A stretch of DNA of 64,000 nucleotides from Plasmodiophora brassicae (lineage: Eukaryota > Endomyxa: Phytomyxea > Phytomyxea > Plasmodiophorida), in contig CP145415.1 in the NCBI GenBank assembly GCA_036867785.1, positions 310,001-374,000 on the forward strand, read 5' to 3'. The stretch's first letter is position 1, and each line of letters begins with the position of its first letter. Positions 9,960 to 19,892 of the stretch are shown piece after piece. Both the position numbers and the translations under genes were made by a program. The notes below the pieces were generated by a model, which searched no databases, had not been told where the DNA came from, and worked only from the letters and a program-made list of their open reading frames with translations.

Positions 9960-11053
9960 ATGTCGTCGTCGTCGTCAGCAGCACCAGCAACGGTCCCGCT
10001 GGACGACGCCCTGCTGCAGTACAGGGTGCCCGGCTACATGGGCTACGTGCCCGCCCACGAGGCGTTCGCCGTCGGGCGCAAGGTCGGTTACCAGGCGGAC
10101 CTGGCCGAGCGCGCCCTGCAGACGGACGCCGACTACGCCGAGTCGGCCAAAAGGCGCCACTCGCACGGCGTGCAGATGAGCTCCTACACGCAGCAGGTCG
10201 GCAACGCTGTCCAACCGAGCGATTTCCAGCGGCCCGTCCTCGTCAAGGCCGCTCAGGTGAAGCTGGCCACGGCCGGGTAGGGGACGGGCGCCTCGCCCAT
10301 ATCGGCCGCACGATACCTACTGGCAGGTGCTGAGCACGGGTGCGTACGCTAGGAGCACGTCGCACTGGTCGACAACCTACTCGGCGGCGTTCGGCGACTT
10401 TGAGTCCAGGACGGGGCCGGCGCCGCCCCGGTACGGCGACGGGACCGGCAGCGCCGCCGCCCGGCCCAGCCAGGTCCTGAACCACTCGATGCCCAGCTCG
10501 TCGTACGCCACCGACTTCGTGGACCCCGGGGTACGCGACGAGTGATGCGTCCCCATGTTGTCGGATGCTGACCCGCCTGCGCGCTCTCTCCTGTAGGTGA
10601 TCATGGCGACTCGGCCTCCGGGGCAGATGCCCGTACGGCACGACGAGCTGTCGTTCGGGACGAACAAGAACTCGAACCGGTACGTTGCCGGCGGGCGAAC
10701 AACGCAGAGCCGGACGGGGTCGCTGACGACGCCGTGTGTTTCGCGCGCGCCTCAGCCTGCTCGGGTACATGGGCTTCGTGCCGGCCGCAAAGGCCAACCA
10801 GGGTCAGACGCATGCGACCATACCGACGCCAAAGAACGAACTGCTGACGTTGAACTTGTAAGTTGGGTGTGTTGTGTGTGTGCGAGCGGGGCGCGCCCTG
10901 AGCCGTGTGTGTGTGTGTGTGTGCCGCAGCCGGCAGAACTGCACCGGGTACACGGGTCACGTGCCACGCAGCCCGGCGAACAACCGGGGCCCGCGCCAGG
11001 CCGGCCCGCTGACCTCCAGCGGATCCCAGTTCGGCAACGGCGCCCGCTGCTGA
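9960..11053 (+). CDS. CIMIP2/FAM166-like ciliary microtubule inner protein
   Basis: Exons 9960-10256, 10327-10530, 10597-10679, 10756-10857 and 10930-11053, with GT-AG junctions in matching phase, sum to 269 aa plus stop. Three motifs of the DUF2475 type recur: VPGYMGYVPAHEAFAVGRKV near residue 25, LLGYMGFVPAAKAN in exon 4 and CTGYTGHVPRSPANN in exon 5, plus STSHWSTTYSAAFGDF in exon 2. GYxGxxP repeats characterise FAM166/CIMIP2 proteins, which line the inner wall of ciliary doublet microtubules. The family assignment rests on these motifs and general architecture. Intron 4 contains a (TG)n tract at 10904-10922. Its start lies about 160 bp from the divergent RRM-like gene. Confidence 0.65.
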
Positions 11054-11288
11054 TGCCGGCCGCCGCCCGCATCGTCGTCAGCAATACAAACGGGGGCGCC
11101 CTGCCACCACACCACTCCCCGACTGAGCCTGTCAGCAGCCGCCTGGCGAACGCGGACGTTGCGTTTCGGGGGGGTGCGGGGGACCGGGGGAGGCACCGCC
11201 TCGCCGCCGCATTTTCGGCGCCCGGTTCGCCCGTTCGGCCGTCCCGTCCCGTCCGCCTGTCTGTCTGTCGTAGTGTCGGCGCTGCGCC

Positions 11289-11903
11289 ATGGGTCAGCAG
11301 GGCGCCGCACGCGTCGCCGTCTGCAATCTGGTCCGGGGCCTGGTCGGCATGGGCGTCTTCGTGGCCCTGCGCGCCCTGCATGTCGCGCGGGACACGATCG
11401 TCCCCGTCTGGTACGTGTCGTACACGGCGAGTGCGCGCACGCCCCTGCGCTCATGGGCCCGTTGCTTGCAGGTCGGGCCTGTCGACGCGCCTGTCCGGCC
11501 TGCTGGAGGCGGCCATGATCATCGTCGCGTTCGTCGTTGGATCGGTGACGTCGGCCTGGGCGACGTCGTCGTCGAGCGCAACGCCGGCGGCCGACCCGCT
11601 GCGTACGCATGCCGGCCGCGTACGCAGCGGGTACGATCGCACCGGCAAAGGCGGCGGGTGGGGACCGCCGGTGACCGGCGACGGCATCCAGCCGGCCTGC
11701 CCCAGGATGCGCTCCGGGCCGTTGACGTCGACCGAGGCCATCAAGGTACACCTCGTTTGCTATCGTCCCAGGCACCGCGTAATACGGTTGCTGATGGGTG
11801 ACCTCGCATGCAGGTCTCCGACGACGAATGGACGACCCCGCTAGCAGCCACGATCAACGCGGGCCACGTCGAGTGGGACCATCTGTGGATCCCCACCCAG
11901 TGA
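11289..11903 (+). CDS. Small predicted membrane protein, unknown family
   Basis: Exons 11289-11410, 11472-11745 and 11814-11903, with introns of 61 and 68 bp (GT-AG), give 161 aa. All three junction phases agree and the last exon ends in a clean TGA. Two hydrophobic stretches, VCNLVRGLVGMGVFVALRAL and AAMIIVAFVVGSVTSAWA, could each span a membrane; the C-terminal 100 residues are polar and Gly/Pro-rich, ending HVEWDHLWIPTQ. No family was recognised. Confidence comes from splice consistency rather than homology. Confidence 0.5.
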
Positions 11904-12014
11904 CGTCGACACGCGTTGTTCGCGCGCCGGGCGCGGCTGCCAACCCGTCATGGTGTCACACGAGCCTCGGGTTCTGTATTAGTACAAGGGCACTGGCCGC
12001 TCCCCACTCACTCC

Positions 12015-12461
12015 CTACTTCTTCGCCTTGCCGCTCCTGATCAGCGTGTCGATCGGGTCCCTCCATCCGCATTCGCTACTGGTCGTCAGCGGCCACTTGG
12101 ACAGGGCCTTGGGCGCCTTGACCGTGCGCCGATGCTCGCATCGCCACGAGTCCGTCCTGCATTTGAAGCAGGGCCCCGTCGTGCCGGCGCCCGGGCCGTA
12201 CACGTGGTCGTACATGTAGTCGACGGTGTCCAGCGGCGCCCTGTCGACGGCGTACTGGGCCAGGTACGACGGGCGGCCGTATTGGCGGACGAACCCGTCC
12301 AGCGAGTGGTCGACCTTGCAGTAGAATGCGCTGTCCATCCGGTTGTGGTGTTCCTGGCGGTTGCGTGGGGCGCTGTCGAACAGGGCGCCGCGGCCCTTGT
12401 AATCGCCGCTGCCGAACCCGACACCTTGGCCGTGCGCGCCTTTGTCCTGGCTGCCCGACAT
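12015..12461 (-). CDS. Hypothetical 148-aa protein
   Basis: An uninterrupted ORF from ATG 12461 to stop 12015. It starts MSGSQDKGAHGQGVGFGSGD and has many Tyr, Arg and His residues in the middle (AFYCKVDHSLDGFVRQYG, VDYMYDHVYGPG), a CFKC and SWRC cysteine pair, and ends TTSSECGWRDPIDTLIRSGK. Small soluble proteins with a late S/T-S-x-x-GW motif occur among axonemal inner-microtubule proteins, and two such neighbours lie nearby, but I cannot name a family. Codon and GC use match the gene island. Confidence 0.5.
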   Translation of the reverse strand: MSGSQDKGAHGQGVGFGSGDYKGRGALFDSAPRNRQEHHNRMDSAFYCKVDHSLDGFVRQYGRPSYLAQYAVDRAPLDTVDYMYDHVYGPGAGTTGPCFKCRTDSWRCEHRRTVKAPKALSKWPLTTSSECGWRDPIDTLIRSGKAKK

Positions 12462-12604
12462 GACCAGCTGGGTGACGACACCTGCAGATCTTCACCTTCA
12501 ACCTATGGGCGTGCCTACCTACGACGGCACGCGCACGGCTCATGTCGTTCAAATCCAGATAAGGCAGTCGGACAAGTACTAGTGCTGCAGTAGGTGCATG
12601 CATG

Positions 12605-12648
12605 TATTGTTGGCCAGTGCATGCATATGCATGCACTGGCCAACAATA
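12605..12648. repeat. 44-bp perfect palindrome
   Basis: Positions 12605-12626 are the exact reverse complement of 12627-12648, with no spacer. The centre is TGCATGCATATGCATGCA. It sits 3' of the last gene of the island, at the border to low-GC DNA. It can extrude as a cruciform or act as a hairpin in RNA. Confidence 0.95.
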
Positions 12649-13471
12649 TTCGGATTAGAGTTGGCAAGCGATCTCCCAGGTAAGTGGCCCAGCAAGCCGG
12701 TCGACACCTTTGCCGGCCTGGCAGTGGGTACCTAGAACTGGCGAGTCGGCCCTGGAAGCGATCCCGGTGCGCGCCGGGGCCGGCAAGGCAATATATTGTG
12801 GAACTGCATGCGCCTGTCGAGGTCCACCCCTAGCGGAGATTCACTCACGGCCTACAGTGCGGGAAGTCTATACGCAGTAAATAAGTCCCGGCTTCTACAG
12901 AGGACTTGGGATATCGAAATGTAAGGAGAAAAGTTGCGGCTTGATGCGAGGAAACCGCTGGCCCCGGTATTACCGGGATGGCCGAAAATAATCAAACCGC
13001 CCGGAAGAAATCAAACGCCGAGCGAAGCTAGGCGCCTCCGACCAGTCGATATTCAAAATGCACGTTCGAGGTACTCCTAGTGATTGTGCAGAGGAATGGA
13101 AGGATCTGTCTAGCAGCGGGCCACGAATGAATGTCTATTGACTATTGTGAATCCTTGCGCCTGCGGATGCTGACTCGCGTGACGAAGTCTGCGGGAGAAG
13201 TGGGGCATTTGTCCCTATCCCTAATGCCGGGACACTTGGCCACCGGCGACGGCGTCATATTGATCCTGGTGATGAACGACTACCGTCGGTCCCCATCGAA
13301 TTTGTATGATGGTTTCCGCGTTAAGCAACCTTGGCGCAGACTGCCTGGCAACCATTGCAGGCGCGACCCGCACCATATTAGAATCGAGCATAGCAGATCG
13401 CCGGAGATTGTCGATGGCTGTTTGATACTTCCGGCGGTCAGCAAGGATCGAATCGGCCATTGACATCCTTT
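12649..13471. other. Non-coding border region, lower GC
   Basis: GC content falls compared with the gene island. Only short ORFs are present (110 codons on plus 13131-13463, 84 on minus 13221-13475), neither with a recognisable motif. The minus-strand one directly follows the hypothetical gene at 13472 and could be its spliced 3' exon, but no convincing splice pair was found. Confidence 0.4.
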
Positions 13472-14077
13472 TCAATCGATGCTCAATAAAAACGGTCGTC
13501 TTTGTAGAACAGTTGAACCGTTGATATAAACGAAGTCACCGTTCTCGTCAACATCATGCCGTCGCCTACAAAGGCGGTCGGCAGACAGATTCCGAAACGT
13601 TCGGACCAGATAGTAATTCAGCAGTTTGAGGTCATCGGCATGGGAGAAATTTACGAATGGCAACACGATGCCAAGCCTGCCGGCGAGAAAGCGATCAGAT
13701 GGACTCAGCTGAATGTTGCTGAGTTTCCGACACGCAGTCACCACTGCACTCGTCTCAACAACCAAAGGACTGGGAACTATGCCGAAACTTTCGCCCAATG
13801 GCGCGAAGTCTGCCGGAATGACACGATCCGGATATTCGACATAGCCACGAGAAATTCTCGTGAAGAGTTGGATGTCGTCTTCGATCCAAGAGTGATGATG
13901 CTGACGATCTGGAATGTATCCCCGGTTTCGCTTCACGGTGTTGCTGTAACGATAATATCGCCATCGAGTATTTGCCTCAAGGCGCTCGGAGCCAATACTG
14001 AACGAGTCGAAGTGCTTCCAGTTCACGTGGAAATTTGCCTCGACATCGTTCTCGCCTCGTAACGTTCGATATGTCAT
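13472..14077 (-). CDS. Hypothetical protein, weak
   Basis: An ORF of 201 codons from ATG 14077. Segments such as WKHFDSFSIGSERLEANTRW, YIPDRQHHHSWIEDD and FVNFSHADDLKLLNYYLVRT look protein-like with mixed hydrophobic and aromatic residues, but no family was recognised. The opposite strand also has a 168-codon ORF over the same stretch; the minus reading is preferred because its composition is more balanced. It may be a decayed transposon gene. Confidence 0.3.
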   Translation of the reverse strand: MTYRTLRGENDVEANFHVNWKHFDSFSIGSERLEANTRWRYYRYSNTVKRNRGYIPDRQHHHSWIEDDIQLFTRISRGYVEYPDRVIPADFAPLGESFGIVPSPLVVETSAVVTACRKLSNIQLSPSDRFLAGRLGIVLPFVNFSHADDLKLLNYYLVRTFRNLSADRLCRRRHDVDENGDFVYINGSTVLQRRPFLLSID

Positions 14078-14211
14078 CAAACCGTTAGCATCGAGTCCGT
14101 CCTCAAAATATTCTAGTATGCCTCGTTTTCACCCAAAATGGAACTGCCGCGGCGGGTGCCACGGAGATTTTCACATTGCGGTTGCCGGCTACCTACAGTG
14201 TTTACCGTAAT

Positions 14212-14307
14212 TGTCACGACTCAACGACGACGCGTTGACCGACTGCCGTCGGTCCCCGCTCGCACGGACTTTATTCCGGCGCCGACCTGCTATGTCGACG
14301 CCTGACA
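14212..14307 (-). repeat. 3' LTR of element A
   Basis: 96 bp, identical to 19790-19885 as read. Contains a TTTATT tract that may serve in 3'-end formation. Confidence 0.93.
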
Positions 14308-14321
14308 CTACGACTGTCCTG

Positions 14322-17300
14322 TTAACGGGACGTTTTCCGGCGCCGTTGTGCGGGTCCAGGTTTCGCCGGGTGGAGAGTGTGGAACTCTGCTATTGCTTGA
14401 TCCATCCCTCCCGTGCCACAAAGCGTTCCGGCCGGTTCCCATGTCCTCTCGGACGGCGGGTAGCCCTCCCAATCGATCAAATACTGAAGACGCCCCCGTC
14501 GGTACCTTGAGTCCAGGATGTTGTTGACTAGGTAGAGGGGTTCCGCCTCCCCATCGACCACGATAGGATCTGGTGGCGGCTGGTGGCGGCCGGGTATGAC
14601 GCTGGCGACGTACGGTTCCAGAAGGGACGCATGGAACACATTGTGGATCCGACAGGTCGGCGGCAACTCGAGCTCGTACGCAACGGCGTTGATGACTTTC
14701 GCTACGGGATATGGGCCTAACATACGGACGTCGAGTTTGTCACAAGGTCGGCCCGTTCGTAAGGCCCCCTTCCGTAGCATGACCAGGTCGCCGGGCTTGT
14801 AGGACGGGTGCGGGCTGCGACGAGCATCGGCGAACCGCTTCATCGCGTGGATCGCGTTGGACAGGTTCTGCTTCAGCACTGTGCGTAGCGTATGCAGGAA
14901 CTCCGCGCGCTCATCCGCTGACGGATTCGAAGATGCGGAGGTTCGCGGTCGTAGATCGTGGAACGCCGGGTGATACCCGTAATTGGCGAAGAACGGGGAC
15001 ATCCCCGTCGATGAGTGACAGGCGTCATTGTACGCGAATTCGGCGATGGGCAACCAAGAGGCCCAATCATCCTGCTGGAAATTTACGTACGTTCGTAGGT
15101 ACTGCTCGAGGGTCTGGTTGACCCGCTCGGCCGTTTGGCCATCCGATTCTGGGTGACGCGCCGAAGACAGATTCCGCTGGACGCCGAGCCGGTTCAGCAG
15201 TTGCTTCCAAAACTTCGATATGAACTGGGGTCCCCTGTCGGAGACGATGTCGGTCGGCAGCCCGTGCAAACGGAAGATGTTGCAGAGGAACAGGTCCGCC
15301 AGCTGGGCCGCCGTCGTCGTCTCGTTACATGGGATGAAGTGCGCCATCTTAGAGAAACGATCAACAACCACCAGTATTGAATCGAACCCGATGGATCGTG
15401 GAAGTTTGACGATGAAGTCCATCGAAATGGACGACCAGAGCGCTGTCGGAAGTGGTAACGGTGTAAGAAGGCCAGCGGGCTTGTGACGTGGTATCTTACA
15501 TCGCCGGCAGGTGTCACAGGACGCGACGTAGTCCTTGACATACGACCGGAGCTGGCACCACCAGAACTCGCGTTGGACTAAGCGCAAAGTCTTCCACAAA
15601 CCGAGATGACCAGCGGCGGGCGAGTCATGCAAGGTCTGAAGGATCTCGAGCTAATTGCAATCGTCCCCGACCACGATGAGACGGTGATCCCTGTAGAGCA
15701 GGCCGTCGATTAATCGGAAGCGGCGTCCTTTCGGAGTGTCGACGAGTGCCTTCATCTTCGCGACATAGGCATCCGTCGCCTGCTGCCGCCGAATGCGCTC
15801 AATCAAGGGTACCGAGCTGTTCTCCGGCTGCAAGGCGCTGATGGTATGCCCGAGCGGGCCGGGAAGAAAGTGTTCCGGAGACAGCATGCGGAGGGAGCGT
15901 TGGACCATCTCTTCTTCCTCGCGCGAGGGCTGGTACTCTGGTCGGCGGGACAGGGCGTCCGCCTTACCGTGAAGTCGTCCAGGGCGGTGTTGGATACGAA
16001 AATCGAATTCGCCCAGCAGCTCGGACCACCGCGCTTGCCGCCGGGAGAGTTTCTGCGTGCTGAGGAAGTATTCCAGGTTCCGGTGATCACTGTGGACCAG
16101 GGTCTGGTGCTGCGCGGAATCGAGGAACTGGCGCCACTTCTCAAACGACTGAACAATCGCTAACATCTCCTTATCGTGAATCTTGTAGTTGAGCTCCTCC
16201 TTCGTCAACTTTCGAGAGTAGAACGCGAGTGGTCGCAGCTCATCGTCCGCGTCCCGCTGGGAGAGGACCATAGCAATAGCGAAGTCCGACGCGTCGGTCT
16301 CCACCTCGCAGGGCCGATCGGGGTGAAAGTGGGCCAGGACTGGGGCCGACGTAAAGGCGGCTTGTAAGGAGCGGAAGGCGTCCTGTTCCCGATCAGTCCA
16401 GCGGAAGGCGACGTCTTCACGAGTAAGATTGGTTAACGGTAGAGCAATCTCGCCGAAGTGAGGAATGAATTTGCGGTAGAAATTCGCGAAGCCCAGGAAG
16501 ACGCGGACGCCGTTCGCGTCCTTGGGTGGTTCCCACGCCAATATGGTATCCACACGGGACTGATCGAGGCGAACTCCTGCAGCGGAGATGACGTAGCCCA
16601 GGAACTCGACTTCCCGAGCGTCGAAGGAGCACTTGGAAAGCTTCGCGCTCAGATTGGCCTGTCGTAGGCGGTCGAGGACGAGTTTAACGTGCCGTTCGTG
16701 CTCCTGTGCGTCGCGAGAGAACACGAGGATGTCGTCGAGATAGACGACAACGAATACGTCAACATAATCCCGGAATAGATCGTTCATAAAGCCTTGAAAT
16801 GCTGCCGGGCCGTTGGACAGCCCGAAAGGCATCACCAGGTACTCGAACAGGCCGTATGGCGTGCGGAACGCGGTTTTCCATTCGTCACCGTCACGGATAC
16901 GGATCTGGTTGTAAGCGCCACGAAGGTCAATCTTCGTGAACACGCGCGCCGCGCTCAGTTGCGCCAGGATCTGGTCGATGAGAGGTATCGGGTAGCGGTT
17001 CTTCACGGTAGCCGCATTCAGGCCCCGATAGTCGACACAGAGGCGAAGAGAGCCATCCTTCTTTTTTGCGAAGAGGATCGGTGCCCCCGCTGACGACTTC
17101 GATGGGCGAATGAACCCCGATTCCAAGTTTGCCTTCAGGTACTGTTTGAGAGCAACTTGTTCCCTCGGAGATAGCCCGTACAAGCGACCAAACGGGGGTT
17201 CCATGCCCGGTTTCAGGTCGATACAACAGTCGTATGGGCGATGAGCAGGTAAGGACGTGGCCCCGGTTTCGTCGAAGACATCCGTAAACTCAGCGTACTT

Positions 17301-18932
17301 GTCTGGAAGATGGGGCGAGTCGTCTGGTTCTTCGAGCGGTGTCCACATCGTGTGGACCGCGTAACACGCCGAACCGTCCTCCGCAGCCGCATCCAGGAAT
17401 GCATCGATATCGAGCGCGCAAACGTCGATGCATGCGGGGTCTTGCGGCACGGCTGCAGCACCAACGACTTCGTCGTCGTCGGCGTCGGAATCCACCCCGG
17501 TCGCGGACGCAGGTTCGTCGAAAGGCGGCCAAGGTGTCCGGTCACAAGGTGCAGTGTCCAGCCAGGCCTCAAAGGCAGCGTCTCGCCTGGTTTCCCATGC
17601 GCGCAGGAGGGCTGCCGAGGCGAGGATCTGAGTAGCCGCTTGCCGTTCGGAAAGTTGCTGGCGAGCATCGCGAAGCAGACCCCATAAGACGACACCGCGC
17701 CGAACCCATAACGCATCGGGAGATGTAGTCGGGGTTGCGGCCTCGGTGGTAACGGTTGCCATGCTGCGCCGGCTAAGGGGTGGGCGGCGGCACCCACCAC
17801 GCCATTCGGCTGGCCGGCGATGGCACGAATGACCGGATCGAATTGGAGATCGACTCGCGGCAGAAGTCGACGACGTGGCCACGTTTGCAGACGCGGGGCC
17901 CTCGGTCGCGGCTGGGTTGACAGGCCCATCGCGGACGGTGGGTCGGCAACCGTTCAGGGGTGCGGACAAGGAAATCCAGGCGAAACAAGCGCCGAAACCG
18001 CATCCCAGTAGCGCGAGCCGAAAGATCCAGGCGACAAGGGCGCCGGAGCAGAGACAGACAAGGAGAGGCAGTAGCGCTATGCAAACCAGCCACAGGCCCA
18101 CAAAACATAATCGAAGGCCAGATGTGACCCACGATTCAGCCGCCACCGAGGCTGGGGTGTGGGTCACGGCCGACAAGACGGAACCGCCATCAGTTCGCTG
18201 TTGACGCGGAGAGCAGGCATCGGCGCGCTGGTCCAAGGTGAACGCAGGAGGATCCGACGGGCGAGAAGCTCCCTCAGCGACTCGGCTCTCGCCTACCGGA
18301 ATCATGGGGTCGACCTTGTCTAGCGTCGATACTGTAAGAGGTGAGCGACGTGGCGGAGCCGGTGTCGATGTTGGGGTCGCCGAGTCACGGCGGGCAGCAG
18401 ATCGCTGACGCCAGTCGATCACCGGATTATGGTGTTCGAGCCACGGCATCCCGAGAATGATGGGATGGTTGGGAGCGCGGATCACATTCAAAATCAAGTT
18501 GCTGTCCTGGAACTGACCGTCGACCCTCACAGCCATGGGTAGCGTCTCCTGCGACACCGGCGGTAGGGCCCTGCCATCAACCACTTTGACAGCAATCGCC
18601 TGCTGCTTCGCAACGCAGGGAATGTCGTTCGACCGAGCGAAGGACCAGTCGACGAACGACGACGTAGCGCCACAATCGATAAGGGCCTTAGTCGAGATGA
18701 CACGTGATGCGATAAATAGCTGAATGGGGACAGTGCCAGACGGGACGAATCGTACGCTGGAATAAATAGAAGAGATAAAGAGGCAATCGGGTCCAAGAAT
18801 GTCGTCATGTAGTGGGTGATCCGCGAACCCGGCTCGGATCACCCGCGAACATTTCCCGGCTGGGACCGGGGGCACTGGTTCGCCATGTGTCCCGGTTCGC
18901 GACAGCGAAAACAGCGGCCTTCGCGGCGACAA
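14322..18932 (-). pseudogene. pol: Pol (PR-RT-RH-IN-chromodomain), element A, one in-frame stop
   Basis: Order of domains: protease ([17 protein letters not shown]), reverse transcriptase ([32 protein letters not shown]), RNase H ([26 protein letters not shown]), integrase with an HHCC finger (HxxxxxGHLG, CDTCRRC) and DD35E core ([25 protein letters not shown]), then a chromodomain ([19 protein letters not shown]). A TAG at 15651-15653 interrupts the frame just upstream of the HHCC finger; the frame is unchanged on both sides. An extra Ala codon also sits immediately before the catalytic Glu region (QTAERVNQ against QTERVNQ in elements C and G). Otherwise no frameshift is seen. Confidence 0.9.
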
Positions 18933-19771
18933 CGGTCCCGCTCCTCGTCGGTCAGCGGCTGCAGCGCGCTTGTGGCCACGGTCAAAATCGCAGTCGACGG
19001 CACCGGGAACAGCGGCGCCAGATGGACCGCCTTATCCACCATGGCGGAGAAGCTGCGCAGCTGCCACTTGTACAGCTCCTCGGCCAGCGCAGGGGTCAGC
19101 GATGTGCGCAGCTTCTCGGCCAGCGAGGAGTCGCTTAGACGGCAGTCCGGGTCGCGGGCGACAGCGACAAAGTAGCGGCGACGAAACTCCACGAGATGCC
19201 CGGCAAACGGGCCCGTCTGGCGCAGGGCGTCGAATTCAGCCTTGGCGCGCGCGGCAGTGATCTCCGGAAAGTTCTCCAGGAGCATTGTCTTGAGGGCCTG
19301 CGGGGACGATGGCTTGATAGCCACGTACAGCTTCAGCGCCACGCCGTCCAGGCTCGACGCCAACAGGCTCCTGGCCGCATTCGACAGCGGTGCCGTTGAC
19401 GTCGGATCCGCGTCAGCGAAGCGACAAAACTCGTCGAACCACGTCGTCGCAGACATTGGATCGACCGAGTCATCGCCCGTGAACGTGTGCAGCCGGACTG
19501 GTGTCGAGTACGATATGGTCGATAAGGGAGTCGGCGGTCGATCAGGATCAATGGTTTCGGTCTTGGGGACGATGGACGGGCTGGCGGCGACCTGCGCCAA
19601 GATCTCAGCGCGCTGCTGCCGGAGCATGGCGTCGATGTCGGCGCGCTGTGCCTGGAGCGCCTCCGCTACGATCGCCGCGATCGTGCTGGTCAGCGCCGAT
19701 ACGGGTGTGTTCAATGGCTCCTCGTCGGGGTCCTGGTGATCGCGGTTGCGTTGGGTTCCACGGGTGTCCAT
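18839..19771 (-). CDS. gag: Gag, element A
   Basis: 310 aa. The N-terminus has a helical segment (IAAIVAEALQAQRADIDAML), the middle is a capsid-like region (FTGDDSVDPMSATTWFDEFC, LYKWQLRSFSAMVDKAVHL) and the C-terminus has one CCHC knuckle CFRCREPGHMANQC. Gag forms the particle shell and packages element RNA. It overlaps the Pol frame by 94 nt, so Pol is expected from a -1 type frameshift. The frame is open throughout. Confidence 0.88.
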   Translation of the reverse strand: MDTRGTQRNRDHQDPDEEPLNTPVSALTSTIAAIVAEALQAQRADIDAMLRQQRAEILAQVAASPSIVPKTETIDPDRPPTPLSTISYSTPVRLHTFTGDDSVDPMSATTWFDEFCRFADADPTSTAPLSNAARSLLASSLDGVALKLYVAIKPSSPQALKTMLLENFPEITAARAKAEFDALRQTGPFAGHLVEFRRRYFVAVARDPDCRLSDSSLAEKLRTSLTPALAEELYKWQLRSFSAMVDKAVHLAPLFPVPSTAILTVATSALQPLTDEERDRCRREGRCFRCREPGHMANQCPRSQPGNVRG

Positions 19772-19789
19772 GGTGAAGGTCGGTCAAAC

Positions 19790-19885
19790 TGTCACGACTC
19801 AACGACGACGCGTTGACCGACTGCCGTCGGTCCCCGCTCGCACGGACTTTATTCCGGCGCCGACCTGCTATGTCGACGCCTGACA
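19790..19885 (-). repeat. 5' LTR of element A
   Basis: 96 bp, next to the primer-binding site and Gag. It must carry promoter, R and polyadenylation signals in under 100 bp. Confidence 0.93.
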
Positions 19886-19892
19886 GTAATTA

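Larger units (their letters stand above)
14212..19885 (-). mobile_element. Ty3/sushi-like chromovirus, element A (5.67 kb)
   Basis: A full-length element with two 96-bp LTRs that are identical as read (14212-14307 and 19790-19885), each TGTCA...TGACA, flanked by a perfect 5-bp target duplication GTAAT (14207-14211 and 19886-19890). Gag and Pol lie on the minus strand; Gag begins 18 nt inside the 5' LTR. The primer-binding site at 19778-19789 can pair for 9 nt with a box in its own LTR (19813-19821), as in Tf1-type self-priming. Pol carries an in-frame stop, so this copy is probably not autonomous despite its young LTRs. Confidence 0.93.

Noticed and set aside
10904-10922. (TG)n microsatellite as regulatory site
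   Set aside because: It lies inside intron 4 of the CIMIP2-like gene and looks like ordinary simple-sequence DNA.
10597-11844. Plus ORF of 415 codons spanning two genes
   Set aside because: It reads through introns and the intergenic gap; the conserved GYxGxxP motifs and splice sites support two separate genes instead.
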